Of a stretch of 64,000 nt of DNA, positions 51,618 to 60,471 are shown piece after piece. Made by a program: the position numbers and the translations under genes. The notes under the pieces were generated by a model that was not told where the DNA came from, did not search any database, and was given only the letters and a program-made list of their open reading frames with translations. Location: NCBI RefSeq assembly GCF_010993965.1, contig NZ_WIXM01000005.1:124001-188000 (forward strand), read 5' to 3'. Numbering within the stretch: position 1 is the first letter of the stretch; each line of letters opens with the position of its first letter. Source of the DNA: Gracilibacillus sp. YIM 98692 (lineage in GTDB: Bacteria > Bacillota > Bacilli > Bacillales > Amphibacillaceae).

Positions 51618-53024
51618 TTATTTTTTCAAAAGACTTTCTAACCTTTCATGGGACGGATCCTTTAGCCATTCTTCCCAACTAAGTCCAACTTCACTGAGAA
51701 TATTTTCAATTCTTCTACGGAAAGGTAATCCTTCTTGCGTAATTTGCTTTTCCATTGGATCTTCTCTGCCTTGCAGAATGCCTTCTATCCATGTATCTAG
51801 TTCATGCTCGAATTGGTCAGCCATTTGACGATGTGAGTGAGTAAGATTAACCGTTTCTTCTGGGTCTGTGTACAAATCATATAATTCCCTCGGTGGCCGA
51901 GTGAAAGGCCCGCTGTCCATCGTTCGGATAAATTTATATCGCTCCGTACGTACCCCTCGTGCTGCTTGCCATGCACACTCACTTAAATAAATTTTAGATT
52001 TTGTCCCTTCTTCTTCTCCAAAAATGGCTGGCCATAGGCTTTTGCCATCAATATTTTCTGGAAGAGTTAGTGGATCAATGTCCGATTCTTTCTCTTTATT
52101 AATAGCTTCAAATAAGGTAGGCATCAGATCTACTTGTTGAACTAAGCCTTTTACACGTTTACCTTGTGGGATGTGTTTAGGCCATCTCATGATTAATGGT
52201 ACTTGGACTGTTGTGTCATAAAGCCCGCAATGATCCCAATAAATATCATGTTCTGTTAAACTTTCTCCATGATCACCAAAAATAATCAGCATTGTATCTT
52301 CTTTGATTCCTAATTCTTCTAGGTAATCATCTAATTCTTTCAATTTATCGTCTAAATAACGTACTTCTGCGTCGTATAATGCATTCACATATTCGGCATC
52401 TGTAACAGGACCTAGCAAATCAAAGTGATGGTGTTTAAAAAACGGATAGGCTAAATGATTATAGGCTGGTTTCATACTATCATTTTGTTTATCAAATGGG
52501 TCTTTACTTGGATCATAAAATTCATCTACATATTCTTTGGGAGGTAAGTATGGTGTATGAGGATCCCAATAGTGAAGAAATAAGAAAAAGTCTTCGTCTT
52601 TATGTTCTCGAAGCCATGGCTTTGCCAGCTCGTTTATGGTTTCTCCGTCTATCCACCGTGTATTGCCAACACTATTAATATAGTAACGAAATCCTCTTGC
52701 AAACCATTCTTTTAATTGGTATAAGTTATCGACAGCTCCAGTGGTAAATCCTGCTTTACGCAACATGGTAGGGAGCCATTCGGTTGATTTAGGAAGATTG
52801 GTTAACTGTGAACCGTGTGAAACAATTCCTGTCCGAAGCCCTACTTTTCCAGTAAAAATCGAGGTGTGAACGGCCTCAGTTGGTATGTCCGATGCAAATG
52901 CCTTTTCAAAAAGAACCCCTTCTGAAGCTAAATGATCCATATAAGGGCTTGTTAGTTTTGCATATCCGTAGCATCCTAATCTTTTCGCTCGAAGAGAATC
53001 AAGTGATATCATAATCGTTTTCAA
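51618..53024 (-). CDS. Second sulfatase-fold hydrolase with Thr at the nucleophile position
   Basis: A 468-residue protein of the same superfamily as the gene at 48979. Metal residues are in 'ISLDSLRAKRLGCYGY' (6-21) and 'LIIFGDHGESLTEHDIYWDHCG'. The nucleophile region reads T49-E-A-V-H53 before 'TSIFTG', so neither the Cys/Ser nor the Pro and Arg of the sulfatase signature is kept. TTG 53024 is chosen because AAGGAGG lies 9 bases upstream; ATG 53048 has no binding site. It is the only minus-strand gene in 41-64 kb, bounded by a terminator and a 915-base gap. Function is unknown; a phospho- or sulfo-ester hydrolase is inferred. Confidence 0.83.
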   Translation of the reverse strand: MKTIMISLDSLRAKRLGCYGYAKLTSPYMDHLASEGVLFEKAFASDIPTEAVHTSIFTGKVGLRTGIVSHGSQLTNLPKSTEWLPTMLRKAGFTTGAVDNLYQLKEWFARGFRYYINSVGNTRWIDGETINELAKPWLREHKDEDFFLFLHYWDPHTPYLPPKEYVDEFYDPSKDPFDKQNDSMKPAYNHLAYPFFKHHHFDLLGPVTDAEYVNALYDAEVRYLDDKLKELDDYLEELGIKEDTMLIIFGDHGESLTEHDIYWDHCGLYDTTVQVPLIMRWPKHIPQGKRVKGLVQQVDLMPTLFEAINKEKESDIDPLTLPENIDGKSLWPAIFGEEEGTKSKIYLSECAWQAARGVRTERYKFIRTMDSGPFTRPPRELYDLYTDPEETVNLTHSHRQMADQFEHELDTWIEGILQGREDPMEKQITQEGLPFRRRIENILSEVGLSWEEWLKDPSHERLESLLKK

Positions 53025-53536
53025 AATATGGAGCCTCCTTTTCATCATGCTAGAGAGAGAAAAGAGCTATTTTTATATTGGTTAGATGCGTTATTATATA
53101 TTTATTTTAAATACATACGGACTCTGTATCGATACTGATTAAGCCATATTCATGGTCAATTGGGCCATCGGTAATTTGATAAATGATTTTTGAATGTGCA
53201 TAAGAGTACCAAAAATGGTGTAATGGCGAGTCAAGAGAATATTCTTGAAATCCTTAATAAAGGGTTAATGTTTGAAGAGACTAGCATAAACGTTTTAGGT
53301 TCGATTTTTATTCCTAACTTTCGAAAGGTTTGAATTTAGAGAACCAGATATTCCTTTAAATTTCCCTCTATTTGTTGAATATTTTCCGTATGTAGTAAAG
53401 CTGGAATCAATAGAAACCTTAAAATTCGACTTTTTCACATAAAAGTTTGACTATTGGCACCAAAGGTTATATATAAATAGTGTAATTGATATATCAATAT
53501 AACAATACGCAGATATAAAATATTAACATATACCTA

Positions 53537-53564
53537 TTGACACTAATTATATGGTGTGTATAAT
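53537..53564 (+). promoter_or_regulatory. Consensus sigma-A promoter of the second ABC operon
   Basis: TTGACA (53537-53542), a 16-base spacer and TATAAT (53559-53564): both boxes are perfect. Transcription should begin at about 53571, inside the operator below, and gives a leader of about 370 bases before the binding-protein gene. Confidence 0.8.
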
Positions 53565-53567
53565 AAA

Positions 53568-53581
53568 TGGTAACGGTTACA
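53568..53581 (+). promoter_or_regulatory. LacI/CcpA-type operator at the start of transcription
   Basis: TGGTAACGGTTACA is near-palindromic (GTAAC-G-GTTAC) and meets the cre consensus at 12 of 14 positions. Placed four bases after the -10 box, it would block a strong promoter when bound. CcpA or the GntR-LacI hybrid encoded at 62691 are the candidate binders. Confidence 0.6.
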
Positions 53582-53746
53582 TTAAATGAACTTAAAAATG
53601 ATTTTGGAAATTAAACTAACCGAATGGAATAATGATTTGAAAAATCACATAAAAATTATAAAGTTGATATATAAATATATCTATTTATATCTATCAATTA
53701 ATATATCTACATATATAAGCAGAGTATTTAATTTTTTACAACATTT

Positions 53747-53760
53747 TGTATACGTTTACA
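53747..53760 (+). promoter_or_regulatory. Second operator-like site in the leader
   Basis: TGTATACGTTTACA matches the cre consensus at 13 of 14 positions. It lies about 180 bases downstream of the first, and could be a roadblock or the partner for a DNA loop. The rest of the 915-base gap (53025-53939) is AT-rich with no gene that I can support. Confidence 0.55.
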
Positions 53761-53939
53761 TTCCTTCCGTCTGATTTTTCCATCCTTTGTATTTCGTCAC
53801 CATGTTATTAGATTAATAAGTGAAAAAGTGTATGACAAAACTTATATAGTTTTGTTTATATAAATTAATAAGAGGGGAGTGGGAAATATTTCATTTCAGC
53901 TCAATCTATTTCTAAAATTAAATTAAGGGGGTTTTTCCT

Positions 53940-55259
53940 ATGAGAAAAACAAGGATAAAACTTGTAAAGTGCAATCTTCTTTTGTTATTGATGGCGTTTG
54001 CAGTTTTGGTTGGTTGTTCTTCAGAGGAAGGGGCTGGTTCTGATAATAATTCAGATTCGGGTAATGAAGAGGGTCAAACTACAGTGAAATTTTGGCATCC
54101 AATGACTGATACATCTGGTGATGCAGTGGAAGAGGTTATTGAAGCGTTTGAAAAACAAAACCCTGATATTAACATTGATGCAACATATATTGCGAACCAA
54201 GGTGAAGGACAAAATGAAAAGCTCCTAACAGCAATAGCTGGGGGGAATCCGCCTGATGTTGCATACTTTGACCGTTTTGAGGTAGCTTCATGGGCAGCAC
54301 AAGGATCTTTAGAAGAATTGACAGACTTTGCTGAAGATGACGGAATTACAAAAAATAAGTATTATGATTTTGCTTGGGCAGAAGCTAGCTATGAGGGTGG
54401 ACTATACGGTATCCCGACAACTACAGATTCCAGGCTGCTTTTTTACAATAAAGATCATTTTGATGAAGTAGGTTTAGACCCGGAAAATCCACCAACGACT
54501 ATAGATGAATTGGAAGCGGCTGCTGAAAAACTAACAATCAAAGAAGGGAATCGATTTGAGCGAATTGGATTCATACCTTGGTATGGTCAAGGCTGGTTCT
54601 ATGGATGGGGTTGGTCATTTGGCGGAGATTTTTATGACCCATCTACTAATACTGCAACTGCCGATCATCCTAAAAATGTAGAAGCGCTTGAATGGATGAC
54701 CGATTTTGCGCAAAAGTATGGTGTTGAAGAAATTGCTGGATTTACAGATTCTCAAGGAGATGGGGCAATGGATCCATTCCTTACAGGTCAACTAAGTATG
54801 AAGGTAGACGGTAACTTTGGTGTTGCAAGTATCGAAAAATTCAAACCGGATTTAAATTATGGTGTTACTCCTATGCCAACTCCAACTGGTAAAGATCATA
54901 CGACCTGGTCTGGTGGATGGAGCGTAGTTATGCCTAAAGGGGCAGAAAATCAGGAAGCTGCTTGGGAATTTTTGAAGTTCTTTGGCGGTGAAGAGGGCCA
55001 GAAGATTTTTAGTGAAACAAGCAGAGACTTTTCAGTCATTGATTCCGTAAATGAAGAGTTAGGTTATAAAGATGACTCCATATTTTCAGAGTTTATTAAT
55101 ATTCTTCCGAAGTCGAATGCACGTCCAGTAATGACCGAAGGTTCTCTTTATTGGAATGAATTAGCTGATGCAGTAGAGAATGCAACTCGTGACAATGGAA
55201 CCCCACAAGAGATCTTGGAAGAAGTTAGTGACAAAGTAAATGAAGCACTTGAAAATTAA
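53940..55259 (+). CDS. ABC sugar-binding lipoprotein (importer 2)
   Basis: A 439-residue family 1 solute-binding lipoprotein; lipobox LVGC26 follows a hydrophobic signal, and a Gly/Ser/Asn/Asp linker leads to the domain. 'TTVKFWHPMTDTSGDAVEEV' (about 46-65) and 'LLTAIAGGNPPDVAYFDRFE' (about 95-114) are typical of sugar-binding proteins of this family. Aromatic residues are frequent around 'GWFYGWGWSFGGDFY', which suits an oligosaccharide site. ATG 53940 follows AAGGGGG. Hairpin and permease genes follow, as in importer 1. Confidence 0.9.
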   Translation: MRKTRIKLVKCNLLLLLMAFAVLVGCSSEEGAGSDNNSDSGNEEGQTTVKFWHPMTDTSGDAVEEVIEAFEKQNPDINIDATYIANQGEGQNEKLLTAIAGGNPPDVAYFDRFEVASWAAQGSLEELTDFAEDDGITKNKYYDFAWAEASYEGGLYGIPTTTDSRLLFYNKDHFDEVGLDPENPPTTIDELEAAAEKLTIKEGNRFERIGFIPWYGQGWFYGWGWSFGGDFYDPSTNTATADHPKNVEALEWMTDFAQKYGVEEIAGFTDSQGDGAMDPFLTGQLSMKVDGNFGVASIEKFKPDLNYGVTPMPTPTGKDHTTWSGGWSVVMPKGAENQEAAWEFLKFFGGEEGQKIFSETSRDFSVIDSVNEELGYKDDSIFSEFINILPKSNARPVMTEGSLYWNELADAVENATRDNGTPQEILEEVSDKVNEALEN

Positions 55260-55270
55260 ACTAAATATAT

Positions 55271-55301
55271 GAAGGGAGAAGTCTATTCTCCCTTCATTAT
55301 T
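55271..55301 (+). terminator. Hairpin between binding-protein and permease genes
   Basis: GAAGGGAGAA (55271-55280) and TTCTCCCTTC (55286-55295) form a perfect 10-bp stem with a 5-base loop and ATTATTTT after it. It likely ends many transcripts so that the binding protein is made in excess. Confidence 0.8.
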
Positions 55302-55317
55302 TTAAAAAGGGTGTTTA

Positions 55318-56274
55318 ATGATGAAACAAGTAACTAAAAATTCTACAATGCAAACTCAAATGCAAGGATCTTTTGCTAAACCAAAAAAAAGAGCAATGTT
55401 GAAAAACTCGTCCATTCCAGGGTGGCTTTTTGCTTCTCCTTGGGTGATTGGTTTGTTGTTATTTTATGCATTTCCGTTAATTTCATCCATTTATTTTAGC
55501 TTTACGACTTATAGCATCTTGCAGCCGGGTGAGTTTGTTGGATTTAAAAATTACAGTGATCTTCTACACGATGGCCTATTTTGGGAATCCATTTACAATA
55601 CGATTTATTTTGCCGTGTTTTTTGTTCCGTTAAGCATTATTATAGGTATTGCTTTAGCGATGATGCTGAATATGAAAGTAAAAGGAATGTCCATTTACCG
55701 TACGATGTTCTTTTTACCTACTCTTGTACCTCATGTTGCACTAGCTGTGTTGTGGATGTGGTTGTTAAATCCAGGATTTGGCCTAGTGAACGGCATGTTA
55801 GAAGTAGTAGGTATTACAGGACCGAATTGGCTAGGTAGTGAAACCTGGTCGAAGCCTTCCCTTGTTTTAATGTCTTTATGGGCAATTGGTCAGCCGGTCA
55901 TCATTTATCTTGCTGGTCTTGGTGATATCCCGCAGGAATTTTACGAGGCTGCTGAAGTAGATGGTGCTAATTGGTTACAAAAAACATGGAAAGTGACCCT
56001 TCCGTTATTGACCCCAGTTATTTTCTTTAATTTAGTGATGGGAGCAATAGGTGCCTTTCAACAATTTACATTGCCATACACATTAACACAAGGACAGGGA
56101 TCACCGGCTAACTCGTTAACTTTTTATGTAATGTACTTATATGACAATGCCTTTAAATTTTTCAAAATGGGATATGCATCGGCAATGGCTTGGATACTCT
56201 TTGTGATTATCATGGCTCTTACGGCAGTTATATTTCTTACATCTAAACGTTGGGTACACTATCAAGGCAAATAA
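55318..56274 (+). CDS. ABC sugar permease, MalF/UgpA type (importer 2)
   Basis: A 318-residue membrane protein with a 35-residue basic N-terminus and six helices. The EAA loop reads 'EAAEVDGANWLQKTWKVTLP' near 220-240. ATG 55318 follows AAAAAGGG, and a second ATG follows at once. It is 15 bases before the next permease gene. It forms the channel of importer 2 together with that gene. Confidence 0.92.
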   Translation: MMKQVTKNSTMQTQMQGSFAKPKKRAMLKNSSIPGWLFASPWVIGLLLFYAFPLISSIYFSFTTYSILQPGEFVGFKNYSDLLHDGLFWESIYNTIYFAVFFVPLSIIIGIALAMMLNMKVKGMSIYRTMFFLPTLVPHVALAVLWMWLLNPGFGLVNGMLEVVGITGPNWLGSETWSKPSLVLMSLWAIGQPVIIYLAGLGDIPQEFYEAAEVDGANWLQKTWKVTLPLLTPVIFFNLVMGAIGAFQQFTLPYTLTQGQGSPANSLTFYVMYLYDNAFKFFKMGYASAMAWILFVIIMALTAVIFLTSKRWVHYQGK

Positions 56275-56289
56275 GGAGGTGCGATTCAT

Positions 56290-57123
56290 ATGCAGCCAAA
56301 AATGAAGAGAAATATTCAAAGAACAATTGCTCAGATTTGTTTGATTTTAGCTTCAGTATTTTTCATCATTCCGTTTTTGTGGATGGTATCGACATCCTTA
56401 AAACCAATTACACAGGTGTTTACCTTTCCGCCTGAGTGGATTCCTAATCCGTTTCAATGGAGCAATTATGTTGACGCAACACAATATATTCCTTTTTTTA
56501 CGTACTTGAAAAATACAACGCTAATAACCGTATTAAGTACACTTGGTGTTATTCTCTCGTGTCCATTAGTTGCATATAGTTTTGCTAAGTTGGAATGGAA
56601 AGGTCGCAATGTCATGTTTGCGATTACAATAGCGGTGATGATGATACCAATGCAAGTAACAATGATACCGTTATTCTTGCTATTTAATAAGATCGGCTGG
56701 GTTGGTACACCGCTGCCATTAATTGTTCCTGCCTTTTTCGGGGTTCCATTTTCTATTTTCCTCATGCGACAGTTTTTCATGGGACTTCCTGATACATTGA
56801 GAGATGCTGCAAAAATTGACGGTGCTAGCGAGTTTCGGATCTACTGGCAGATCATGCTTCCTTTGGCGAAGCCTGCAGTGTTAGCGATTGGTTTATTTCA
56901 ATTTATGAATGTTTGGACTGATTTTATCGGGCCGTTACTCTACTTAACAGATGAAACACAATATACCTTATCATTAGGGCTGCAGCAATTCCAAAGTCAG
57001 AAAGGTACAGAATGGGGACTAATGATGGCGGTGTCGACGATGATGACACTACCAATAATCATTTTATTCTTCTTTATGCAACGGACGTTTATTCAAGGGA
57101 TTACATTTAGCGGTATTAAATAA
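56290..57123 (+). CDS. ABC sugar permease, MalG/UgpE type (importer 2)
   Basis: A 277-residue membrane protein with six helices and the EAA loop 'DAAKIDGASEFRIYWQIMLP' near 174-193. Start ATG 56290 follows AAGGAGGTG, a near-perfect ribosome binding site. No ATPase is encoded in the region, so the importer needs an MsmX-like partner encoded elsewhere. Confidence 0.92.
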   Translation: MQPKMKRNIQRTIAQICLILASVFFIIPFLWMVSTSLKPITQVFTFPPEWIPNPFQWSNYVDATQYIPFFTYLKNTTLITVLSTLGVILSCPLVAYSFAKLEWKGRNVMFAITIAVMMIPMQVTMIPLFLLFNKIGWVGTPLPLIVPAFFGVPFSIFLMRQFFMGLPDTLRDAAKIDGASEFRIYWQIMLPLAKPAVLAIGLFQFMNVWTDFIGPLLYLTDETQYTLSLGLQQFQSQKGTEWGLMMAVSTMMTLPIIILFFFMQRTFIQGITFSGIK

Positions 57124-57192
57124 GTGTATCTTTAATAAAAATAGTAAGGTTTAATTTTTAATATATTACTAAATTACAATATGGAGGACTTA

Positions 57193-58074
57193 ATGATGAA
57201 TTATCAAATTGGTATGAGACTTTCACCTCAGATTGGAAATATGGGAATAGAAAGAGTGGCGAAATGGGCTGGCAGTATTGGCCTTGATGTATTAGATGTG
57301 CCTTATTTAACGAAAGAAGTAAAAAAAGTAAGTGAGGAAAATGGCCTCGACATTGGATCTGTTGATGGGAAAGGGGCTGTTGGGAACACAAAACTATTAA
57401 GCAAGAATGAACCTTCACGGGCAGAAGCGGTTGAAACCATTAAGCAACAGATGACAGAGATGTCTGAGTTAGGTGGAAAGGTAATGTTTATGTGCCTTAT
57501 TCCTGAGGATGTTCATACACCTCGCAAGGAAAGCTTTCAAATTTGGAGGGAAACGTTCCCTGAAATTGTAAGGCATGCAGAGGAAAAAGGGATATATATC
57601 GCTTTGGAAGGATATCCGGGGCCGGCTCCGCAATATCCAACGATTGGATGTACACCGGAAATGCTAAGAGCGATGTTCAATGAAATTCCATCTAAACACT
57701 TTGGTCTTAATTATGATCCATCCCATTTAGTTCGATTAGGTATTGATTACTTACGCGTATTAACGGAGTTTGGTGATCATGTCAATTATTGTCACGGAAA
57801 AGATACAGAGATTCTATCGGATGAATTATATGAATTTGGTGTGTTGCCAGCTACTTTTGGTCCGAATTACGGTTTTTCGGAAGGTTCCTGGCGTTACACA
57901 ATTCCAGGACATGGGGAAGTAGAGTGGGATAAAGTTGCCATACGTTTAGAAAAGATAGGGTACCAAGGTCCGGTAAGCATTGAGTTGGAAGATCATCGTT
58001 ATTGGGGTTCGTTAGAGGCTGAGAAGCAAGGAATTGTAAAAGCAAAAGAGCACCTTGAGCTATATCTAAAATAA
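57193..58074 (+). CDS. Sugar phosphate isomerase/epimerase-type TIM barrel protein
   Basis: A 293-residue AP-endonuclease-2/xylose-isomerase-like TIM barrel protein. Likely metal ligands lie in 'IALEGYPGPAPQYP' (Glu), 'LNYDPSHLVRLGIDY' (Asp-His), 'NYCHGKDTEI' (His) and 'VSIELEDHRY' (Glu). It differs from the 45714 protein in having the 'HGKDTE' type, which is typical of hydroxypyruvate-isomerase-like sugar enzymes. Start is ATG 57193 or 57196; GGAGG lies 5 or 8 bases upstream. It sits between the importer and two oxidoreductase genes; the exact reaction is unknown. Confidence 0.82.
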   Translation: MMNYQIGMRLSPQIGNMGIERVAKWAGSIGLDVLDVPYLTKEVKKVSEENGLDIGSVDGKGAVGNTKLLSKNEPSRAEAVETIKQQMTEMSELGGKVMFMCLIPEDVHTPRKESFQIWRETFPEIVRHAEEKGIYIALEGYPGPAPQYPTIGCTPEMLRAMFNEIPSKHFGLNYDPSHLVRLGIDYLRVLTEFGDHVNYCHGKDTEILSDELYEFGVLPATFGPNYGFSEGSWRYTIPGHGEVEWDKVAIRLEKIGYQGPVSIELEDHRYWGSLEAEKQGIVKAKEHLELYLK

Positions 58075-58141
58075 AATGTATTTCGTTTTATTTATTTACT
58101 TTTTCTGAAGTGAATGAAAAAATCTTTTGAGGAAGTGAAAA

Positions 58142-59107
58142 ATGGAAAAAGTACGTATTGGAATCATTGGAACTGGTGGTATTGCTCATTTACATGTCAA
58201 ACATTTAAAGGAACTTGTTGATGTTGACATTGTTTCTGTAGCTGATCCAAGTGAAAATAATCGACATGCGATTCTTTCGAAATTTCAATTAGAAGATGTG
58301 AAGCAATACAGTAACCACAAGGGGATGCTAGCTGCAATTAAGTTGGATGCAGTTATTATTTGTTCGCCGCATACCTTGCATTTTGAGCAAGCAATGGATG
58401 CGATGAATAATGGTTGTCATGTGTTAATCGAAAAACCGATGGCTTGTTCAGAAGAAGAGGCACAACAGCTGATGAAAGCGGCCGATAGATTAGGCAAGGT
58501 TCTTCAAGTGTCTTACCAACGTCATTTTGATCCTGAATTTCTATTTATTCGTAACGCGATTGCTAATGGTAAGCTTGGTAAGCTTACATCTGTAACTGCT
58601 TCACTCTATCAAGAGTGGAAGCAAATCACTGAAGGAACATGGCGTCAAAATCCTAATTTATCCGGTGGCGGGATGTTAATGGACTCTGGAAGTCATATTA
58701 TTGACGTCTTACTATGGACAATTGGCTTATCTCCGATTGATGTTACGTCACAAATAGAATGTCATAACACGAGTGTTGAATTAGATTCATTTACCTCTAT
58801 GCGTTTCGAAAATGATGTTGTCGTGGGGATAAATATCGTAGGGTATGCTCCATGCTGGCATGAAACGTATGTTTTTTGCGGAGAAGATGGCGCTATTTTC
58901 TATGAAAATGGAAAAATTACGATTCGTAGATTAGGAGAAGAACCGTTCATACCTTCCTTGCCAGAAAAAACAACAAATCAAGACAAAAGCTTTGTCGATG
59001 CTATTTTAGGAAAGCATGATGTGTTGGTGCCAGGGCAATTTGCAAAAGAGGTAGTGCAATTGACGGAGAGAATTTATCGATCAGCAAGCTACACACAAGT
59101 AAAATAG
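58142..59107 (+). CDS. Gfo/Idh/MocA family oxidoreductase, type with D-xxx-H
   Basis: A 321-residue NAD(P)-dependent sugar oxidoreductase. Rossmann motif GTGGIA (10-15), 'EKPMACSEEE' with the conserved Lys near 99, and the catalytic pair Asp-xxx-His in 'MDSGSHIIDVLLW' (about 180-192) are all intact. It is shorter than the other Gfo genes in the window. It is followed after 26 bases by a second, different member, so two successive oxidation or reduction steps are likely. ATG 58142 follows GAGGAAGTG. Confidence 0.85.
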   Translation: MEKVRIGIIGTGGIAHLHVKHLKELVDVDIVSVADPSENNRHAILSKFQLEDVKQYSNHKGMLAAIKLDAVIICSPHTLHFEQAMDAMNNGCHVLIEKPMACSEEEAQQLMKAADRLGKVLQVSYQRHFDPEFLFIRNAIANGKLGKLTSVTASLYQEWKQITEGTWRQNPNLSGGGMLMDSGSHIIDVLLWTIGLSPIDVTSQIECHNTSVELDSFTSMRFENDVVVGINIVGYAPCWHETYVFCGEDGAIFYENGKITIRRLGEEPFIPSLPEKTTNQDKSFVDAILGKHDVLVPGQFAKEVVQLTERIYRSASYTQVK

Positions 59108-59133
59108 ATGAATTATAAGAGAGGGGAAGGGTA

Positions 59134-60264
59134 ATGAAACAAATGGTTAGGATAGGAATTATTGGTAGTGGTGGAATTGCAGCTGCACATGCAAAAGCTT
59201 ATCTAGAAATGGATGATGTACAAATTGTTGGAGTAGCCGATATTATTCCTGGAAAAGCAGAGGAATTTATTAAAAGGGTAGAGATCAAGGATGCACAAGC
59301 ATTTGACGATCACAAAAAACTATTAGACCTGGATTTGGACGGAGTAAGTATTTGCACACCAAATGTTGCCCACCACAGCACAAGTATTGATTCCTTGCTG
59401 GCTGATAAACATGTTCTAGTCGAAAAGCCTTTGGCAGTAACTCTCGACCAAGGTGTGGAAATGGTTCAAGTAGCTAAAAAACAAAACAAGATGTTGTCTG
59501 TTGGATTCCAGCCTAGATATGACCCTAACATGCAGGCAGTCAAAGATATCGTTCAATCTGGACGCTTGGGAAATGTTTATTATGTACAGACTGGCGGTGG
59601 ACGTCGCCGTGGAATGCCGACTGGTACGTTTATAAATAAAGAATTAGCCGGTGCTGGTGCGATGGCTGATATTGGATGCTATTCGTTAGATTTAGCATTA
59701 AATGTCTTAGGTTATCCGAAACCATTAACAGTATCTGCTTATACTTCCAATCACTTTGGCACAAATCCAAACTACCATCCTGAGGCAGATAAGTTCGAAG
59801 TAGAAGATTTCGGTATTGCAATGGTACGTTTGGAAGGCGGAAAAGTACTTAACTTTAAAATTTCATGGGCGATGCATATGGACTCTCTTGGGTCAACTAT
59901 CTTCCTTGGCACAGATGCTGGTCTTAAGTTAACGCCAGCTGGAAGTGGCCCGTGGAGCGGCGTTTGGGATGGGGGAATTGGATCCATTAGCCTGTATCAT
60001 GACATCAATAACCATCATGTGGATACAGATATACCGGTTCAAAAACACAACATTGATATCTTTGCAGAAAAAGTGCGTGATTTTGTCGTTGCAATCAAAG
60101 AAGAAAAGCCTGCACCAATTCCAGGAGAACAAATCGTTATTAACCAGGCGATTATCGATGGTATTTTACGATCTTCTGAAAAAGGGAAGGAAGTAGATAT
60201 TCATATTCCCGAAATTTTAAGTGGGCGCAGTAATGTGAATAAAAATAAGGTAGCTAATGAGTAG
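59134..60264 (+). CDS. Gfo/Idh/MocA family oxidoreductase, type with D-xxx-Y
   Basis: A 376-residue sugar oxidoreductase with GSGGIA (about 11-16) and 'EKPLAVTLDQ' (Lys near 98). The catalytic position reads 'MADIGCYSLDLAL' (about 178-190), i.e. Asp-xxx-Tyr, like glucose-fructose oxidoreductase and xylose dehydrogenase types, not the Asp-xxx-His of IolG. It has an insertion ('GRRRGMPTGTFINKE') after the Rossmann domain that may cap the substrate. ATG 59134 follows GAGGGGAAGGG. A terminator follows the gene. Confidence 0.87.
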   Translation: MKQMVRIGIIGSGGIAAAHAKAYLEMDDVQIVGVADIIPGKAEEFIKRVEIKDAQAFDDHKKLLDLDLDGVSICTPNVAHHSTSIDSLLADKHVLVEKPLAVTLDQGVEMVQVAKKQNKMLSVGFQPRYDPNMQAVKDIVQSGRLGNVYYVQTGGGRRRGMPTGTFINKELAGAGAMADIGCYSLDLALNVLGYPKPLTVSAYTSNHFGTNPNYHPEADKFEVEDFGIAMVRLEGGKVLNFKISWAMHMDSLGSTIFLGTDAGLKLTPAGSGPWSGVWDGGIGSISLYHDINNHHVDTDIPVQKHNIDIFAEKVRDFVVAIKEEKPAPIPGEQIVINQAIIDGILRSSEKGKEVDIHIPEILSGRSNVNKNKVANE

Positions 60265-60294
60265 GATGTAATTTAAAAGCGGATCGACGTTTAT

Positions 60295-60350
60295 GGAGGC
60301 TGTCCGACTAGCCATCTAGAAGTCGGAGGCCTCTACTATTTATTTTTTTT
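60295..60350 (+). terminator. Terminator after the ABC-oxidoreductase operon
   Basis: GGAGGC and TCCGACT (60295-60309) pair with AGTCGGA and GGCCTC (60321-60333), with small bulges, followed by a tract with eight T bases. Confidence 0.8.
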
Positions 60351-60471
60351 GAAAAAGTGAACTAGCGAAAGGTTTGGAGTTAAGTATCTCAGTTCTCCAG
60401 CTTTACTAGTTTTACTAATGTTAATAGTGTGGTGTTCTAGCTATTTTTTTAAATTTGAGGAGAGGGTTGCA

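Noticed and set aside
53300-53450. Possible gene remnant (open frame of about 47 codons ending near 53440)
   Set aside because: There is no start with a binding site, and I do not recognise the residues; chance is the simpler view in an AT-rich gap.
53586-53774. 62-residue frame in the leader of the second ABC operon
   Set aside because: It is made of AT-rich low-complexity codons (Ile, Tyr, Lys), has no ribosome binding site and covers an operator-like site.
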